This document shows, one piece after another, positions 36,155 to 47,572 of a DNA stretch of 64,000 bases. The notes under the pieces are model-generated. The model was not told where the DNA came from and did not search any database. It saw nothing but the letters and a program-made list of their open reading frames with translations. A program made the position numbers and the translations under genes. Numbering within the stretch: position 1 is the stretch's first letter; the number at the start of each line of letters is the position of its first letter. Source of the stretch: Caenorhabditis remanei (taxonomy: Eukaryota > Nematoda > Chromadorea > Rhabditida > Rhabditidae); contig NC_071331.1 of NCBI RefSeq assembly GCF_010183535.1, positions 18,414,001-18,478,000 of the forward strand, read 5' to 3'.

Positions 36155-39100
36155 TAATCTTTTGAAGAATAACTTTTCAAAATTTTAGGAAACAATGATT
36201 TTCTGAGAAAAATTTAAATTTCAGTTCATTCATTTTTTCAGTTACAATTTTTAGACGAACAAACTACTTTTATTAAAAATACAGTAGTAAGAGGTTAAAG
36301 CTTTCCAACTATTTTCATTCTGAAACCTGCGAATCATTGTTAGATACGTTCCTGCCGGTGAACTTACTTGAAACTGCCGTACGACTGATCAAAGAGTTTC
36401 AGAAAATCCTATTACTTAAACTTCGAATACGAGAATTTGCGGGATTCTCTTGATTCTGAATGCTTCTATGTTCCAATTTTCGAAATTTTCATCCGTGGGA
36501 AATGCAAATTCACTTATCTAAACTTTTCATACAAACATTCTGAAACTTGTTTTCTTTACTCAGTTCAAAAAGTATTGCAAGTTTGAATAATTCGATTGAG
36601 AGCCACATATGGACTTTTTATGACCCTGTAAGAGGCGTTCTCGATGTTTCCCTGAATTCTTCTTCCACTTTCTTTGTCTAGCCCCTTCCACTTGGTCCCC
36701 TTTCTTCCCTTCATTACATCACTTCATCAAGCGAGTAAGTACTAATCCGATTTGTTCATCATCCATGCTTCTCAATTCACGGAGTCGCGACTCTTCTAAT
36801 TGGATATACAAGTACAAGACGAGCTCACACCAGTAATCAAGAGTTTGGAATTGCGACTATTCCATGTCAATTGTTTTGGCACCGTCCACTTCAAACTCAA
36901 TTTCGGCATAGTCTCGTTGCTTTTACTCCAAACTTTTATTCCATTCTTGTCCTTTCGTCCGAAAACTGCCATGACGAACGGATAATAAGAACTAGATAGG
37001 CGAAGAAGAAGAAGCCAGAAAGAATGACTAGAGGAGGAATGACCTAGAAAAGGAGTCAAAGTCTCGAGAGGAAGAAAACGCAATTAAGAGAGTACAGTCG
37101 AGAAAAGAAGAAGAAGAAGAACTGTCGTTTTTAATAGATCTTCATCTCGCTTATTATATTCTTCTTCTTCTTTCCGCGTACTTTTCTATTGAATTTGGGT
37201 TCTTGGTTTTCACGCTGTTTCATCCGCATTGTTCAGGGTTTCGACTGCTTCTGTAGAGGTTTTGACTTATGGTTATTGCAAAAAATTTTCTTTTTACTCA
37301 GATTGTTGCGAATCAGATTTGGTGGAGACCCTGGAGTTCTCATGGACGAGTAAATTTAGGAAAACTAAAAATTATTGCTCAGAATTGCAATTGAATTGTA
37401 TCAAAAAACTTACAAATATATTTCTCAGTTTCAGGAGAATATGTTATTGCAAATGTGCTCCGAAAAACTTGTTCAATACAGAAGTAGCGAATTTTTCTCA
37501 AATTATTTCATTAGACAAACACATCCATTACAACTGAATCAGTGAATTCTATAAAATAATTACTGCTTTGCAAGTTTTCTAATTTGGGAAAATACTCTTT
37601 TGAAAAAATTTTAATTTCATGGACTTCTTATTCATTACTGCAACTATCATATGATTTTTCCCGAATTTTCGAAACTCAAAACAAAAACCCATTCTGATCA
37701 AATAACCATCTCATCCATCTCACGAATTGAATTGAACCATTTTTTCCTCTCGTGAGGTACGATTAACCCCTCTCCATTGTTTTCCGGGAGTTTTGACACC
37801 ATACCCAAATTCTTCATTGTTTTTACATTATATTTGTTTAGTGTCTTTTCTATTTTTTGTCGGTTAATTCCATTGGTAGATCAAAGAAGCACAGTGTGGA
37901 ATTGTCTTTCTTCTAGAGGAGTTGCTTTTTAGTTCAAACACAGTCATCAGAAAAACTCAGGACAATCTAGAAATAAAAATGCGTCCAAGGAGCCCCAGCC
38001 GCTTTTCCCCTTATCCCACCAATATATCTTCTTGTCTTCACTAATTCTTTTTTCATTTCCTCCTAATTTCCTCTTCTAGACTGGAACACATGTATCCCAT
38101 TGTATTCTTTTCCTCCCTTCTTACTTCCCTCATAAACCTTCCGAACCTATTAGTTCATATAATTTCTCATGTCTTCATCTACTCATGACGCCTTCTTCTT
38201 TATTCTTTTCCCTCATATAATATTATTAGAATACATAAATTACGATGATACTTTCGTTCCTTCCGCGACATACTTGTTGTACTTTTACTATGTAGGTTGG
38301 ATGATGTGAGGAACAAAAAGAGCCGGCTTTTTTACTGTTTCAAGGATTTCACTATTTTTGGGAAGTGGGAAGCAAGGTAGTCGTCATAATAACATTTCCA
38401 TGCTTTGGACGGTCCAGAGATATCATCTTCTCAATTTTTATGGTTTCCCGCGTTAAGGAAAAGTCTGGGTTGCGAATGAGATCCAAAAACTACCAAAAAT
38501 TAATGTTGAATATTTTAAAATTTTTGACTGTTTCAGAAGTTTTTTAAGACTTTCAGTTATTATTTTTCGATAATATCTAAATCATTTTTAATCATAAAAA
38601 TTGCCCAATTTGTTCCACTATGACTTGATATTTTCATCAGTGTTCTTAATTATTCAAAGATAATTTCTGTTGTGTGATTTTGTCTTTCTGGGTCATAATG
38701 AAACTCTGAAATTTCTGATTCTGAAAATTGGATAATGCATGCGCACCTCCCCCATATCCATCTGATACAGTGATAAGTGAGTATTAAGTGCCAAAATCAT
38801 ATACTTGCCAAGTATTTCTCCCCCCTTCTATACAACCCGCTACCATGCGTTTACCCTCCCCGCCGGTTACGCCATTCTCTGCGTCTCTCTTTCCCACACA
38901 CTCTCTCGTAATTTCCGCGCGTGGCGATCCAAATGCTCACTTCCCCCCCCCTTCCACTGAAACATGCTCTCACGCAATCACTTTTCCTTTGAGTATTAAG
39001 CCGAAAAACCAACTGTTTCAGGGAGGGCACTGCCCGGTTTCCTTCAGATTGCGTGAGTGTTCAGATACAAAGAGAAAATGAGGTAAAGGGTGGTCATTTC

Positions 39101-39852
39101 CCGTTGGTGCTTGTGAGCACTGGACTACTCAATGAAAGGTTTTTCGCTTTTTCTTCTGAGTATTCCGAACTTTTCTCACATCTATTCATAAGGGTCCTTT
39201 GAGGACGGAACACAAAAGTTCACTATACGAATTGGAGTCAGATAAAATAGATTTTCATTTTTGATTTCAAATTTTTCACAGCTTCTTTGCCTGCCTTTGA
39301 AATCAAAATTTCTGTTTGAGACATTCGACTTCTAGCAGTTTATATACCTTCAGTAATCTTTCCATCTTCACTAAACCGAAATTTTCCAATTATTACAAAT
39401 AATTCTCTTGAAACAGTGAATTTTATATTTTGCAAATAAAAATTTGCCAAAACCATCTGATAGACGCTTGTCTCATATTTCTCTTCCCTAATTACCTTAA
39501 TATTAACTAATCCTCTTTCCCCTCCTTCTGATGATTTTCACTAGCCACAATTAGCTGCTATTGGACACTACATTCTTTGCATGAAGAGGGCAGAAATTTT
39601 GCACATATTTGTTTTTTTACTTTCACTGTTTTTTCTAGACTTTGCATGGGAAAAAGTATAATATTCATCGAATCTGATAATGCCAGTGGAGCGAATTTGT
39701 TGTTTATCGAATAGATTGATTTTTTGGCAAATTTTTATGTGTCGGAACATTTTATTTTTTTTAAATTTTGGTTTTGAAATACCGTACTTATTGACCGGCA
39801 CCCCATCTCAATGTCAAAATGCGACGCGGTCAGGTTTGGCAAAAAGTTTCAA

Positions 39853-40047
39853 CAGACTTGGGATGGGCCGGGCCGAGTCACAGTACAAAAATTTGAAATT
39901 TTGAATTTTTTTTTGATTTTCAGCAAAAATCGAATTTTCGATTCTGTTTTTAAATATCGATAAAAACTCAAGAGTACATAGAATTTTCGACAATTTTGGA
40001 AAAAATTGTGCACATTTTTGAGTCCGGGCCGGTATTTTGCAAGTCTG
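39853..40047. repeat. GC-core TIR element
   Basis: CAGACTTGGGATGGGCCGGG at the left and GGGCCGGTATTTTGCAAGTC(TG) at the right form the inverted ends. AT-rich interior, non-coding. Confidence 0.6.
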
Positions 40048-41371
40048 AGTTCCAGGAATTTAGAAAAAAGAGTTTCTGTCACAGTTGGTAGAATGAGGTT
40101 TCCGGTTTAGTAGAATAAAAACGGTATCTGCTTTAAGGCCGTCACAGTTTCGTCCAGGAGCTCCGGAGCTTGATTATGTTCCCAAATTCCAGAAATATTC
40201 TTTTCTCTAATCCATCTAGTCTCTATCCTGCTCCATTCCATCCCATCATCATTTGTATATAGTTTATACTAATCCTGCAGAATCATTTCTTATGTCATTT
40301 TTTCTTGTGTACCCGAGGTGCCACTTCACGCTTTCCCTCCCTCTTGCCACATACACTTTTTTCTCTCTCTTTCCGCGCGGAACATTCTCAAGAACTTTTT
40401 GAGAAAGATGACAAGAAGGTCAAGTAACAACTAAAACTAACTTTTTCCCCCGTGTTCTTCTCTTGACAACTTTTTTGCTTCTTCTTTCTTATTTCTTCAC
40501 CTACTTCTACTCCAAACAGATTTCTGGGTGAGTGAAAGAGAAAGAACTAGACTTCTTGATCCTCTCCCACCACTTGTTGTTGTTGATTTACGAGTACTTT
40601 ATCGTCTCGAGAGAGAAAATGAGAAAAAGAAGTGTTAAGGACTTGGAGGTGTGATGAGTGACAACTACTTGTCCCACTATACTTTTTTTTGCAATTGAAG
40701 AGATCTAGAAATTGACATTTTGGAGTAAATAGAAGATACATTTTCATTGAGATTAGTGAGTATATTTTTGAGGATTAGGAATCGTTCATAGTTATTAAAA
40801 ACAACAATTTCTATTTGTTTTTATGAAAATCTTATTCAAAACTTGTAACTCAGGTGAAAGATAATTGAATTTTAAAGTGAAACTCCTGAAACAGTGAATT
40901 TTATTTTCAAAATAGGAAAAGTGTGGTTGACTGTTTTTGTAACAGAAAGTTCTCTTGTCCATTTTTCTAAACATTAACTCAACTAGCAAATAAATAATAT
41001 ACCGTTTTCAGACTATTTTTCAGTAACATGATTTTGTAGTTTTTCTTTTTTTTTACAAAGTGATTCTGTTAACTCAACTCATCAACAATGTTTGCTAGCC
41101 ACACCTCTTTTTTGGTATTCCTGTTATTTGAATTTTTAGAATTTGTAGTTTGCTAATAATTGTATTAATTCTTACCTATTAAGATGAAAAATAACTGTAA
41201 CCAGATGTGAAATTCCAGAAACAGTAAAAATTTTGTTGCTGTTAAGATTCTATATCAGAGCTTTTGTCTTTGAAACCTAATTTTTTCTTCTTAACATCAT
41301 ACGATTACCTCTTGCTGAGAGTTATAGAACCAATAATTTTGATTATATTCCGAAATATTATCCGGTTTCAC

Positions 41372-41619
41372 CAAACTTGTCATATTTCGGCTCGGTCCGG
41401 TCGGCTTGGCTTCAAAAAAAGTACCTGTTTTTAACAATTTTTTTTTGAATTTGTTAAAAACGCGCGCGCGTTTACATTAAAAACCAAATTTCTTGACTAG
41501 CTTTTGATTGAATTCTGAAGTACATTAAAAAATTCGACATTTTCGGAAAAAAATTCAAAAAATTTCAAAATTTAGTTCAATTTTTTTTGAATTTCAAACC
41601 CCGGCTTGTGACAAGTTTG
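41372..41619. repeat. GC-core TIR element
   Basis: CAAACTTGTCATATTTCGGC at the left and GGCTTGTGACAAGTTTG at the right are inverted. The interior holds CGGTCCGGTCGGCTTGGC, and a (CG)5 run at 41461-41470. Confidence 0.6.
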
Positions 41620-42755
41620 AATTTCACAAACTCCCCTTTTCAGCGTGCCTGACATTCTCTCGTTTGATTTCCAGCCCCTTCACGAATAGTTTCCTTTCTC
41701 TTCTAAACATTTTTCCTTCTGTCCTCTTGATAAAGTGTGAAGAGGGTGTCCACATGAAGTGCTCTTCTTTTCCTCTCTACAATTTATTTGATTTGCTCTT
41801 TTTCGATCCGATAACAGTCTATCAATTTCCGCTTTCCTTCCTCTTCCCCAACATATTTCCAAGTGTCTTTGTCTTTTCATTTTTTAGGATTCATCCTCTG
41901 GGTCCCCCTTCCCTTTCGTCTCAATCGGAAATGAGTCATATTCAAATATGCAGAACCTGAAAATGAATGAATTCCATGCAATTCAAAGTCAAACGTATGA
42001 AGTCAAACAATTCCACCTCCCTCTTCGTCTTTTGCCCCCTTATTTGTACATACACACATTTTCAACACCACCAAAGGCCTCTCCAATCAACATACTCTCT
42101 CTCTCTCATTTTGGAGGGAGTTATTGGTGTGAGAGGGTGGAGAGAATGAGCACCACCTCTATGCATTTTAATCCGGACTCTCTCTCCACATGGTGCACAA
42201 AGAGCCTATATCCTATTCACAGAGCTTGTAAGCTATATGGGAGCGTTGACCTTTTCTTGGAGTCAAGAGGTTTTCTATTCCATTTTGGAATTGTGCTTTG
42301 AGATTGAATCATGATTTAGGAGTTCTTTCGAAATTTTATTTAGATTCTGTGGAATGATACGGTTTTGGCATTTGCTGGAAAGGTTATTTTCTATTTTTAG
42401 ATTTTTAGATGCATCAACTTTGTTTATGTTGAGTCAGAGTTAAATAATTAAATTCAGTAAAATTTGCAAGCGAAACTGCTGAAAAAAACATCAATTTTGA
42501 ATCCAAAAACGTTCGTTCGTAATTTCTAATTTTAATTCCGTAGCTTTTTTCTACATTTTCGTACATTTTTATAAAACTTTGCAACAAACTTTACTAAATA
42601 TCAAATTTCTAACTGGACTCCAAACTTTTTGTTGCCTTGTTTCAGTTCTTATTTGTTATTAGTTTCGAAATTTTTACTATAGAAAAATGTTCAGTGAGCA
42701 TAGGACAGGAATTACCTAATTTCTAGCATGTTTAACTGTATGATCCATTTTATGA

Positions 42756-43000
42756 GCTGAAAAATATCCTACTACGGGCTGGATGACTATTCGTTAATAT
42801 GCCGCGGCCGAGCAAGAACGGCTTTTTTAAAAAGTAATTTTTGCGTTTTTTGGCACTTTTCCCCGATCCGTAGTAGGCCACGGACACAGGACTCGCTGAG
42901 ATCTACATTTTGATATATTTGTCAGCTCATAAAACTCAGGTTGCAACGAGTTGTGCGCCGGCCCGTGACAGCCTGTTTCGGCCCGGTTGACAAGTATGAC
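42756..43000. repeat. GC-core foldback element (related to the one at 55839)
   Basis: Contains TTTATGAGCTGAAAAATATC, CTACTACGGGCTGGATGACT and the inverted CGTAGTAGGCCACGGACAC, ATATTTGTCAGCTCATAAAA, ending GGCCCGGTTGACAAGTATG. Its arms are homologous to those of the element at 55839-56146. The left edge is approximate. Confidence 0.5.
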
Positions 43001-43977
43001 GGAAAAAAAGAAACACGCTTCAGTGCTGATGATCATGACTACATTCAAGTTAGATATTTACTCCAGTAGTCCAATATTACGCTTATCAAAAAAGATTTGA
43101 GAAACTCAGCATTACTCCAAGTTGTATGAGTACTTTAGTCAAAACGTTTTGGAAGTTTTTTACGTTTTTTTACCTCCTCAAAACTATCTTAAAACAAAAT
43201 ATTTAAATTTTCCGTTATTGAAATTTCGGTCTAGTGTTTTTTCCAGCTTACATAACTTCTCTTTTCTGTTTCCCTCCAATATTCTCACCTCGTCGTTGAT
43301 ACAAATGTGTGATAATCAAATTGACATAATTTCCAAATTTATCTCCAACATATTTCCTGAATTCACTCCTTCTTCTTCCGTTTCCCCCACTCTCTCTCTC
43401 CGTAATGAGTGTTGCGTTGTGTTGTGATGAAAGTGAACACTCTTCTGCCCCCCTCCGAAACTGACGGCTTAGTCCCCCTTTTTAAAAAGGGATCAACCCC
43501 ACCTGCCCCCCTCCAATGAGTCTTTAGTCTATTTTCTCTTTTATGATCACAAGGTTGGAAACAAACTTTTTTGAAACAAAGTAGCAGAAGAAAATGACGT
43601 GAGAAAAAAAGAAGAAAAAACGATGCATCATTATAAAAGACATTTTCCGAAAATAAGACCACCCATAGACCCCTCTCCCGTTTCCCCATTATAATCCCCA
43701 CAACAAAATCCAATCCAATCAAAAAAGTTTCTGAAAAAAATTTCATGCGGCTCTTTTTCTTTTTTCATATTTTCTTCCCTCCCACCCCCATCTTTTTGTT
43801 ATTTCCGTTTCTTTTTTCTTCTCCCGTCCCCCACTTCTTCTTCTTCTCCTTCCAAAAAAATCTGTGCCAAATGCCTAGGTTACGCTCCTTGTTCAAGTTG
43901 CTATTGGCTCCCGGAGCCCCCTTTTTTCACTTCTGGTTTCCTGTTTTCACTCGATAAAGTTTATGTTTTCAGGTGAG

Positions 43978-43998
43978 ATGAAAAGTAGCGTCGAATGA
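43978..43998 (+). promoter_or_regulatory. Upstream ORF overlapping the ZP gene start (ATGA)
   Basis: Six-codon upstream frame, ATG at 43978-43980 to TGA at 43996-43998. Its stop overlaps the main ATG (43995-43997) as ATGA. It begins six bases after an acceptor-like TTTTCAG (ending 43972), so it would be in the processed leader. Confidence 0.5.
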
Positions 43999-46900
43999 TT
44001 TCACTGGCGAAAATCATCCTGCGACTCTTTTTAATTTTGGTGAGTCTTACTTCCTAAATTCTTTGAAGTTAATGTATTTTAGCTCCCTCTACTGAGCGGA
44101 GCACACTCCGAATTCGAAGCCGATGTCCGTTGGTCATGTTCAGAAGACGTCGTCTCTGTATTCGTCAGAACAAACCAACCATTCGAAGGCATCGTTCAAA
44201 CCAGTGCATCCACTTCTGATGCCTGTCGTGTGCAAGGATTCGGTACCAATGTTGCTGTTCTGAAATTGAATTTAAAATCAGATGAATGTGGTATCAAATA
44301 TGACGTGACAAGTCGGACACACTCGGTTACTGTGGATGTTCACTCCCATCCGGTTTTAATTGTCGAAGGAGACAAATCGGTGAACATCACATGTCGAGAA
44401 ATGATCAATGGCACACAACATTTTATGAGTCAGATGTAAGAAACTGGGAATAAGACTATTTTGGGAGGGAAATGATGTAATCTGTTGCAGGAATACACAA
44501 ACTACTCCGGATTATGAACTGCGAATTTTGTCGAGTCGACTTCCAGTGGACACCGTGAAATATTCACAGCCGTATACTCTCCAGGTGAGCTTTGTAGTTT
44601 CATCATAGTCAATGGAGGTCCGAAAATTATACTTGCCAATCGGGCCGGGCCATAACTCGCTTCAAACTGAGTTTTAGCGTGTTGTCGAAATAAAAAAGTT
44701 TCGTCATTTTTTCTTACGACAAAATGCAGACTCAGTGCAAAGTTACTGCTGATAGTGAGTCTGCATTCTGGATGTGAAAAAAAAGTCGGAAATGCTGATG
44801 ATTATGACTACAAATAAGTTAATAAAGTGAAAATTATAATAAATAATTAGAACGCTAATGTCAAACTTCAGTAGTCAAATATTACACTTATCAACAAAAA
44901 GTGCTAACCTCAATGATTTCCAGATCCGTCCGTTCCCCAACCCGTCTCAAAATGCCTACTCGTTCTTCGTTGGTCAATGTACTGCCCAACCGGTCGGTGG
45001 AAACGTCACTGTTCAACTCACCGATCCAGTCGGATGTGCACTTTTCAAATCAATCATGGGTCACTTTGCCCGACGAGAATCGGTGGAAGAAGCTGAAATT
45101 CCATCAATGTTCCGGTTTCCCAATGCAAAGCAACTTCAAATCTCTTGCATTGTGACAGATTGTGATGGAAAGTGTGAAGCAAGGACATGTGATTCGGATG
45201 CTTCTGCATCATCACTTTTAGAAAGAACTACTGCAAGTACAGAGTCAGAAGAGTTTCAGAGAGTGACTGTTATTGTGAATTTGGAAGAGGAAAAAGTGGA
45301 AATGGTGAAAGTAGAAGAGCCATTAATATCAGAAGCAGTTCATGATCAAGAAGTAATAGTACACCATGTGGCAAGAGATGCTGAGACTCCGCCCCCAAAT
45401 CTAATAGTACAGAAAAATCGAGACGACGTGGTTCAGAGTGAATGCATCTCTGAGCATGAGTTCAACTTGCTCTATTATCTGTGTATTTTCTTAGCTGGTT
45501 AGTGATTTTTGTTATGAGCTCTCATACATGTTTCCAGTTTTTCAGTCTGCTCTATCCTCGGATTCACAATGAACATTGTGCTGGCATTGATGCTGAAACG
45601 GAGATCTGACAAATCTGCAAAACGAAAACCACTCCCCGTGGAACAGCTTCAGATACCAAAGTCTACAGTCACTCCGCCGGACTTTTGGATTATTGAAAAT
45701 GCAAAAGGTAGGCTACAAATTTTGGGCTGAATGTGAAACGGAAAAATAATAAAAATTTAGAAACTGAAGAACCGGAACCAAATTACTATGCTGCAAGACG
45801 AGACTCATTCTCTTCGTATGCTTCGGTAAGTATTCTAGAATTAAAATGTAGAGAATTTATTATTTTTATAGAAACCCAACCGTCGAATCATCCCAGTAGC
45901 ATCAGAATATGGAGTCCCAGCGTCAAGGAATTCAGATGCGTCGTCTTCCGAGGATAGAAGTAGCAATGAGATTTATAGGTAACTTATATTAGACATGTGC
46001 AGACTGGTGCTCGAGGAAATTTTATTCGATATAAAACCAACAAAAAAACAAGAACAAAAAGTCAAAATCAAAACAAAAATGTATTATTTTTAATTGTTTC
46101 CGGGATAGATCCATGTCGCATCCTCGTCGAATTCCTTTTCTAACTCTTCCAACTGTACTCCCATGAACGCTGCGACTTGCTCCATTGGCAAGCGTTCCAA
46201 CTTCCGAGCAATCACGAAATTAATACAGTTCATGAAATCAATGCATTCCGTGAAACTGGCCAATTCAACTATTTGCTTCAACTGCTCGAGACTCAGCTTC
46301 CCCGCCGCTTTGTAGTCTTTCTCGACTACTGGTTCAAATCCTTCTCCCTCTGGAATGTAGCTGCGCAAGTGTTGGAACAGAAAGTCTCCAGCAGCTTTAG
46401 GAAACGGGATGTTTATTGAAGGGACTGGTTGGACACTTTCAATTTCCCAATTAGGGTTTCCAGTCTCTAGAGCTCTTTTGAGCACTGGAATTTTCTTTAT
46501 GAGATCCACATCACGGAGTGTGGCTGGCTCTGTGCTGTCCTTGAAGACGAGTTGGATTTCGGATTGGGCAGACATAGTTGTGTTCTGAAATAATGGGAAA
46601 ATAATAGAAAATTTATTAAAACTGAGAAAAAGAAACGATCGATAAAAAGAGGGAAAGAACAGGCAGAGGAAGAAGAACATCGAGAGAATGAACGGGAACA
46701 CCTCATTATGCATTGATTTTCTCGACCATTTCGGTTGGCTTCTGGGAATTTGCCTGTGGGATGTTGAGGTCACATTAGAAATGAGTAGGTGCTAATGGGA
46801 GATCTGAATAAATATTATAATCCTAGACCAGAGTAAATGGCCAAGACCGCGGTGAACCAAGGTATTTATGTCAAAATAATGCTGGACTCTTAAACGTCCC

Positions 46901-47159
46901 ATAAAAAGTAGTCAATTACAAAAAGTACTGTCAATGCTAAAAAGTAGAGTTCCTGAATTAAAATTAAAATCTTGCGAATGATTTCAAACTTTGTTTAAAA
47001 ACCTCTCCAGTAATTTTTGTTCATTCCAGACGCCCCAACCAAATCGCCATGGCCCGTCCGGAAGCCCGACACAGTAATTCGACATTTATGACCCATTCGA
47101 CAACAATGGAGACAGATATTGATAGTCAAGCATCGAATCAGGCCACATCTTATCATTGA
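43995..47159 (+). CDS. Transmembrane ZP-domain protein (cuticlin-like)
   Basis: Eight exons: 43995-44039, 44083-44435, 44491-44584, 44924-45497, 45546-45707, 45761-45825, 45872-45978, 47030-47159, encoding 509 residues with consistent phases. Residues 1-24 are a signal peptide (LRLFLILLPLL). The ectodomain is a zona pellucida module. Its ZP-N half has four Cys (WSC, DAC, DEC, ITC) and strands such as HSVTVDVHSHPVLIV. Its ZP-C half has VGQC, DPVGCALF, FRFPNAKQLQISC and a Cys-rich end. A long acidic linker, a membrane span near 343-370 (LLYYLCIFLAVCSILGFTMN), KRR stop-transfer residues and a Ser-rich cytoplasmic tail follow. ZP proteins polymerise in apical extracellular matrix or cuticle. I see no furin site close to the membrane. 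The last intron contains the skr-like gene on the other strand. Intron 3 carries a dispersed repeat. AATAAA at 47272-47277. Confidence 0.85.
46021..46026 (-). terminator. poly(A) signal of the nested skr-like gene
   Basis: TTTATT on the plus strand (AATAAA on the minus strand) 64 bp after the stop codon of the nested gene. Confidence 0.55.
46090..46575 (-). CDS. Skp1-related protein, nested in the ZP gene's last intron
   Basis: Single exon, 161 residues. The ATG at 46573-46575 lies just after TTTCAG (acceptor near 46585), so the longer upstream frame is not used. It has the Skp1 layout. A BTB/POZ-like N-terminal part runs from IQLVFKDSTEPATLRDVDLIKK to the dimer/cullin-contacting region. Then comes the Skp1 C-terminal helices part, with LSLEQLKQIVELASFTECIDFMNC in place of the usual 'FELILAANYLDI' helix and LPMEQVAAFMGVQLEELEKEF in place of the 'eeIRktFnI' helix. 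It ends DATWIYPGNN rather than the common WCEEK. Skp1 proteins bridge F-box proteins to cullin-1 in SCF ubiquitin ligases; nematodes carry large, fast-evolving skr families. This copy is divergent and substrate partners cannot be guessed. Minus-strand AATAAA at 46021-46026. Confidence 0.8.
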   Translation of the reverse strand: MSAQSEIQLVFKDSTEPATLRDVDLIKKIPVLKRALETGNPNWEIESVQPVPSINIPFPKAAGDFLFQHLRSYIPEGEGFEPVVEKDYKAAGKLSLEQLKQIVELASFTECIDFMNCINFVIARKLERLPMEQVAAFMGVQLEELEKEFDEDATWIYPGNN

Positions 47160-47271
47160 TATTTTGAGAACAACTGTTTTGTTACCGGTACTTTAAGATA
47201 TTTTCTTTGCAGTTCGATCTGATTTCTGTATTTTTTTTTCATTTTTGATTCTTCGAAACCTTGTTTGTATA

Positions 47272-47277
47272 AATAAA
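47272..47277 (+). terminator. poly(A) signal of the ZP-domain gene
   Basis: AATAAA 113 bp after the ZP gene stop and about 300 bp before the giant repeat gene's start. Confidence 0.6.
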
Positions 47278-47564
47278 CGCATTTCGTCACTCTCTCACAG
47301 CTTTTACGAAAATATTTTCGGTCTTTCAAATATGAAGTTCTCATTTCGTTTCCATGGTGACTAAAACCCGCGTGTGATAGAGAAAGCACTACACCGGAAG
47401 ATTAGAGTTTTCCCCTTTCTTTCCATTTCCTCTCCGTTTTCTTTCTTTTTATGTTTTCATTCCTTTAGTATACATTTGTGATTTGTTGAGGACTAATCCC
47501 ACGAGATTTCGCTTTTAGTTGTTGTTATTGTGACTCTTTTATTACATTGTTAGTAACCTTTTTT

Positions 47565-47572
47565 GTTTTTAG
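47565..47572 (+). promoter_or_regulatory. Probable trans-splice acceptor of the giant repeat gene
   Basis: GTTTTTAG ends at 47572, directly abutting the ATG at 47573. A spliced leader attached here would supply the whole 5' UTR. The gene starts about 410 bp after the ZP gene stop in the same direction, so an operon-like arrangement is possible but the gap is long for one. Confidence 0.5.

Larger units (their letters stand above)
35600..43970. other. Long intergenic region between the channel and ZP genes
   Basis: About 8.4 kb with no gene I can support. It contains a short MITE (36024-36154), GC-core elements at 39853-40047, 41372-41619 and about 42756-43000, GAAGAAGAAG/CTTCTTCTTC tracts near 37110-37165, and pyrimidine-rich sequence near 43740-43870 before the ZP gene. 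Open frames of 60-130 codons are low-complexity and lack splice context. Confidence 0.5.

Noticed and set aside
41461..41470. (CG)5 run as a Z-DNA or CpG signal
   Set aside because: Very short, inside a decayed GC-core repeat; nothing further supports a function.
46576..46773. N-terminal 66-residue hydrophobic extension of the Skp1-like protein
   Set aside because: The extension crosses a TTTCAG acceptor just before the conserved start MSAQSEI; it is leader or intron sequence, not a signal peptide.
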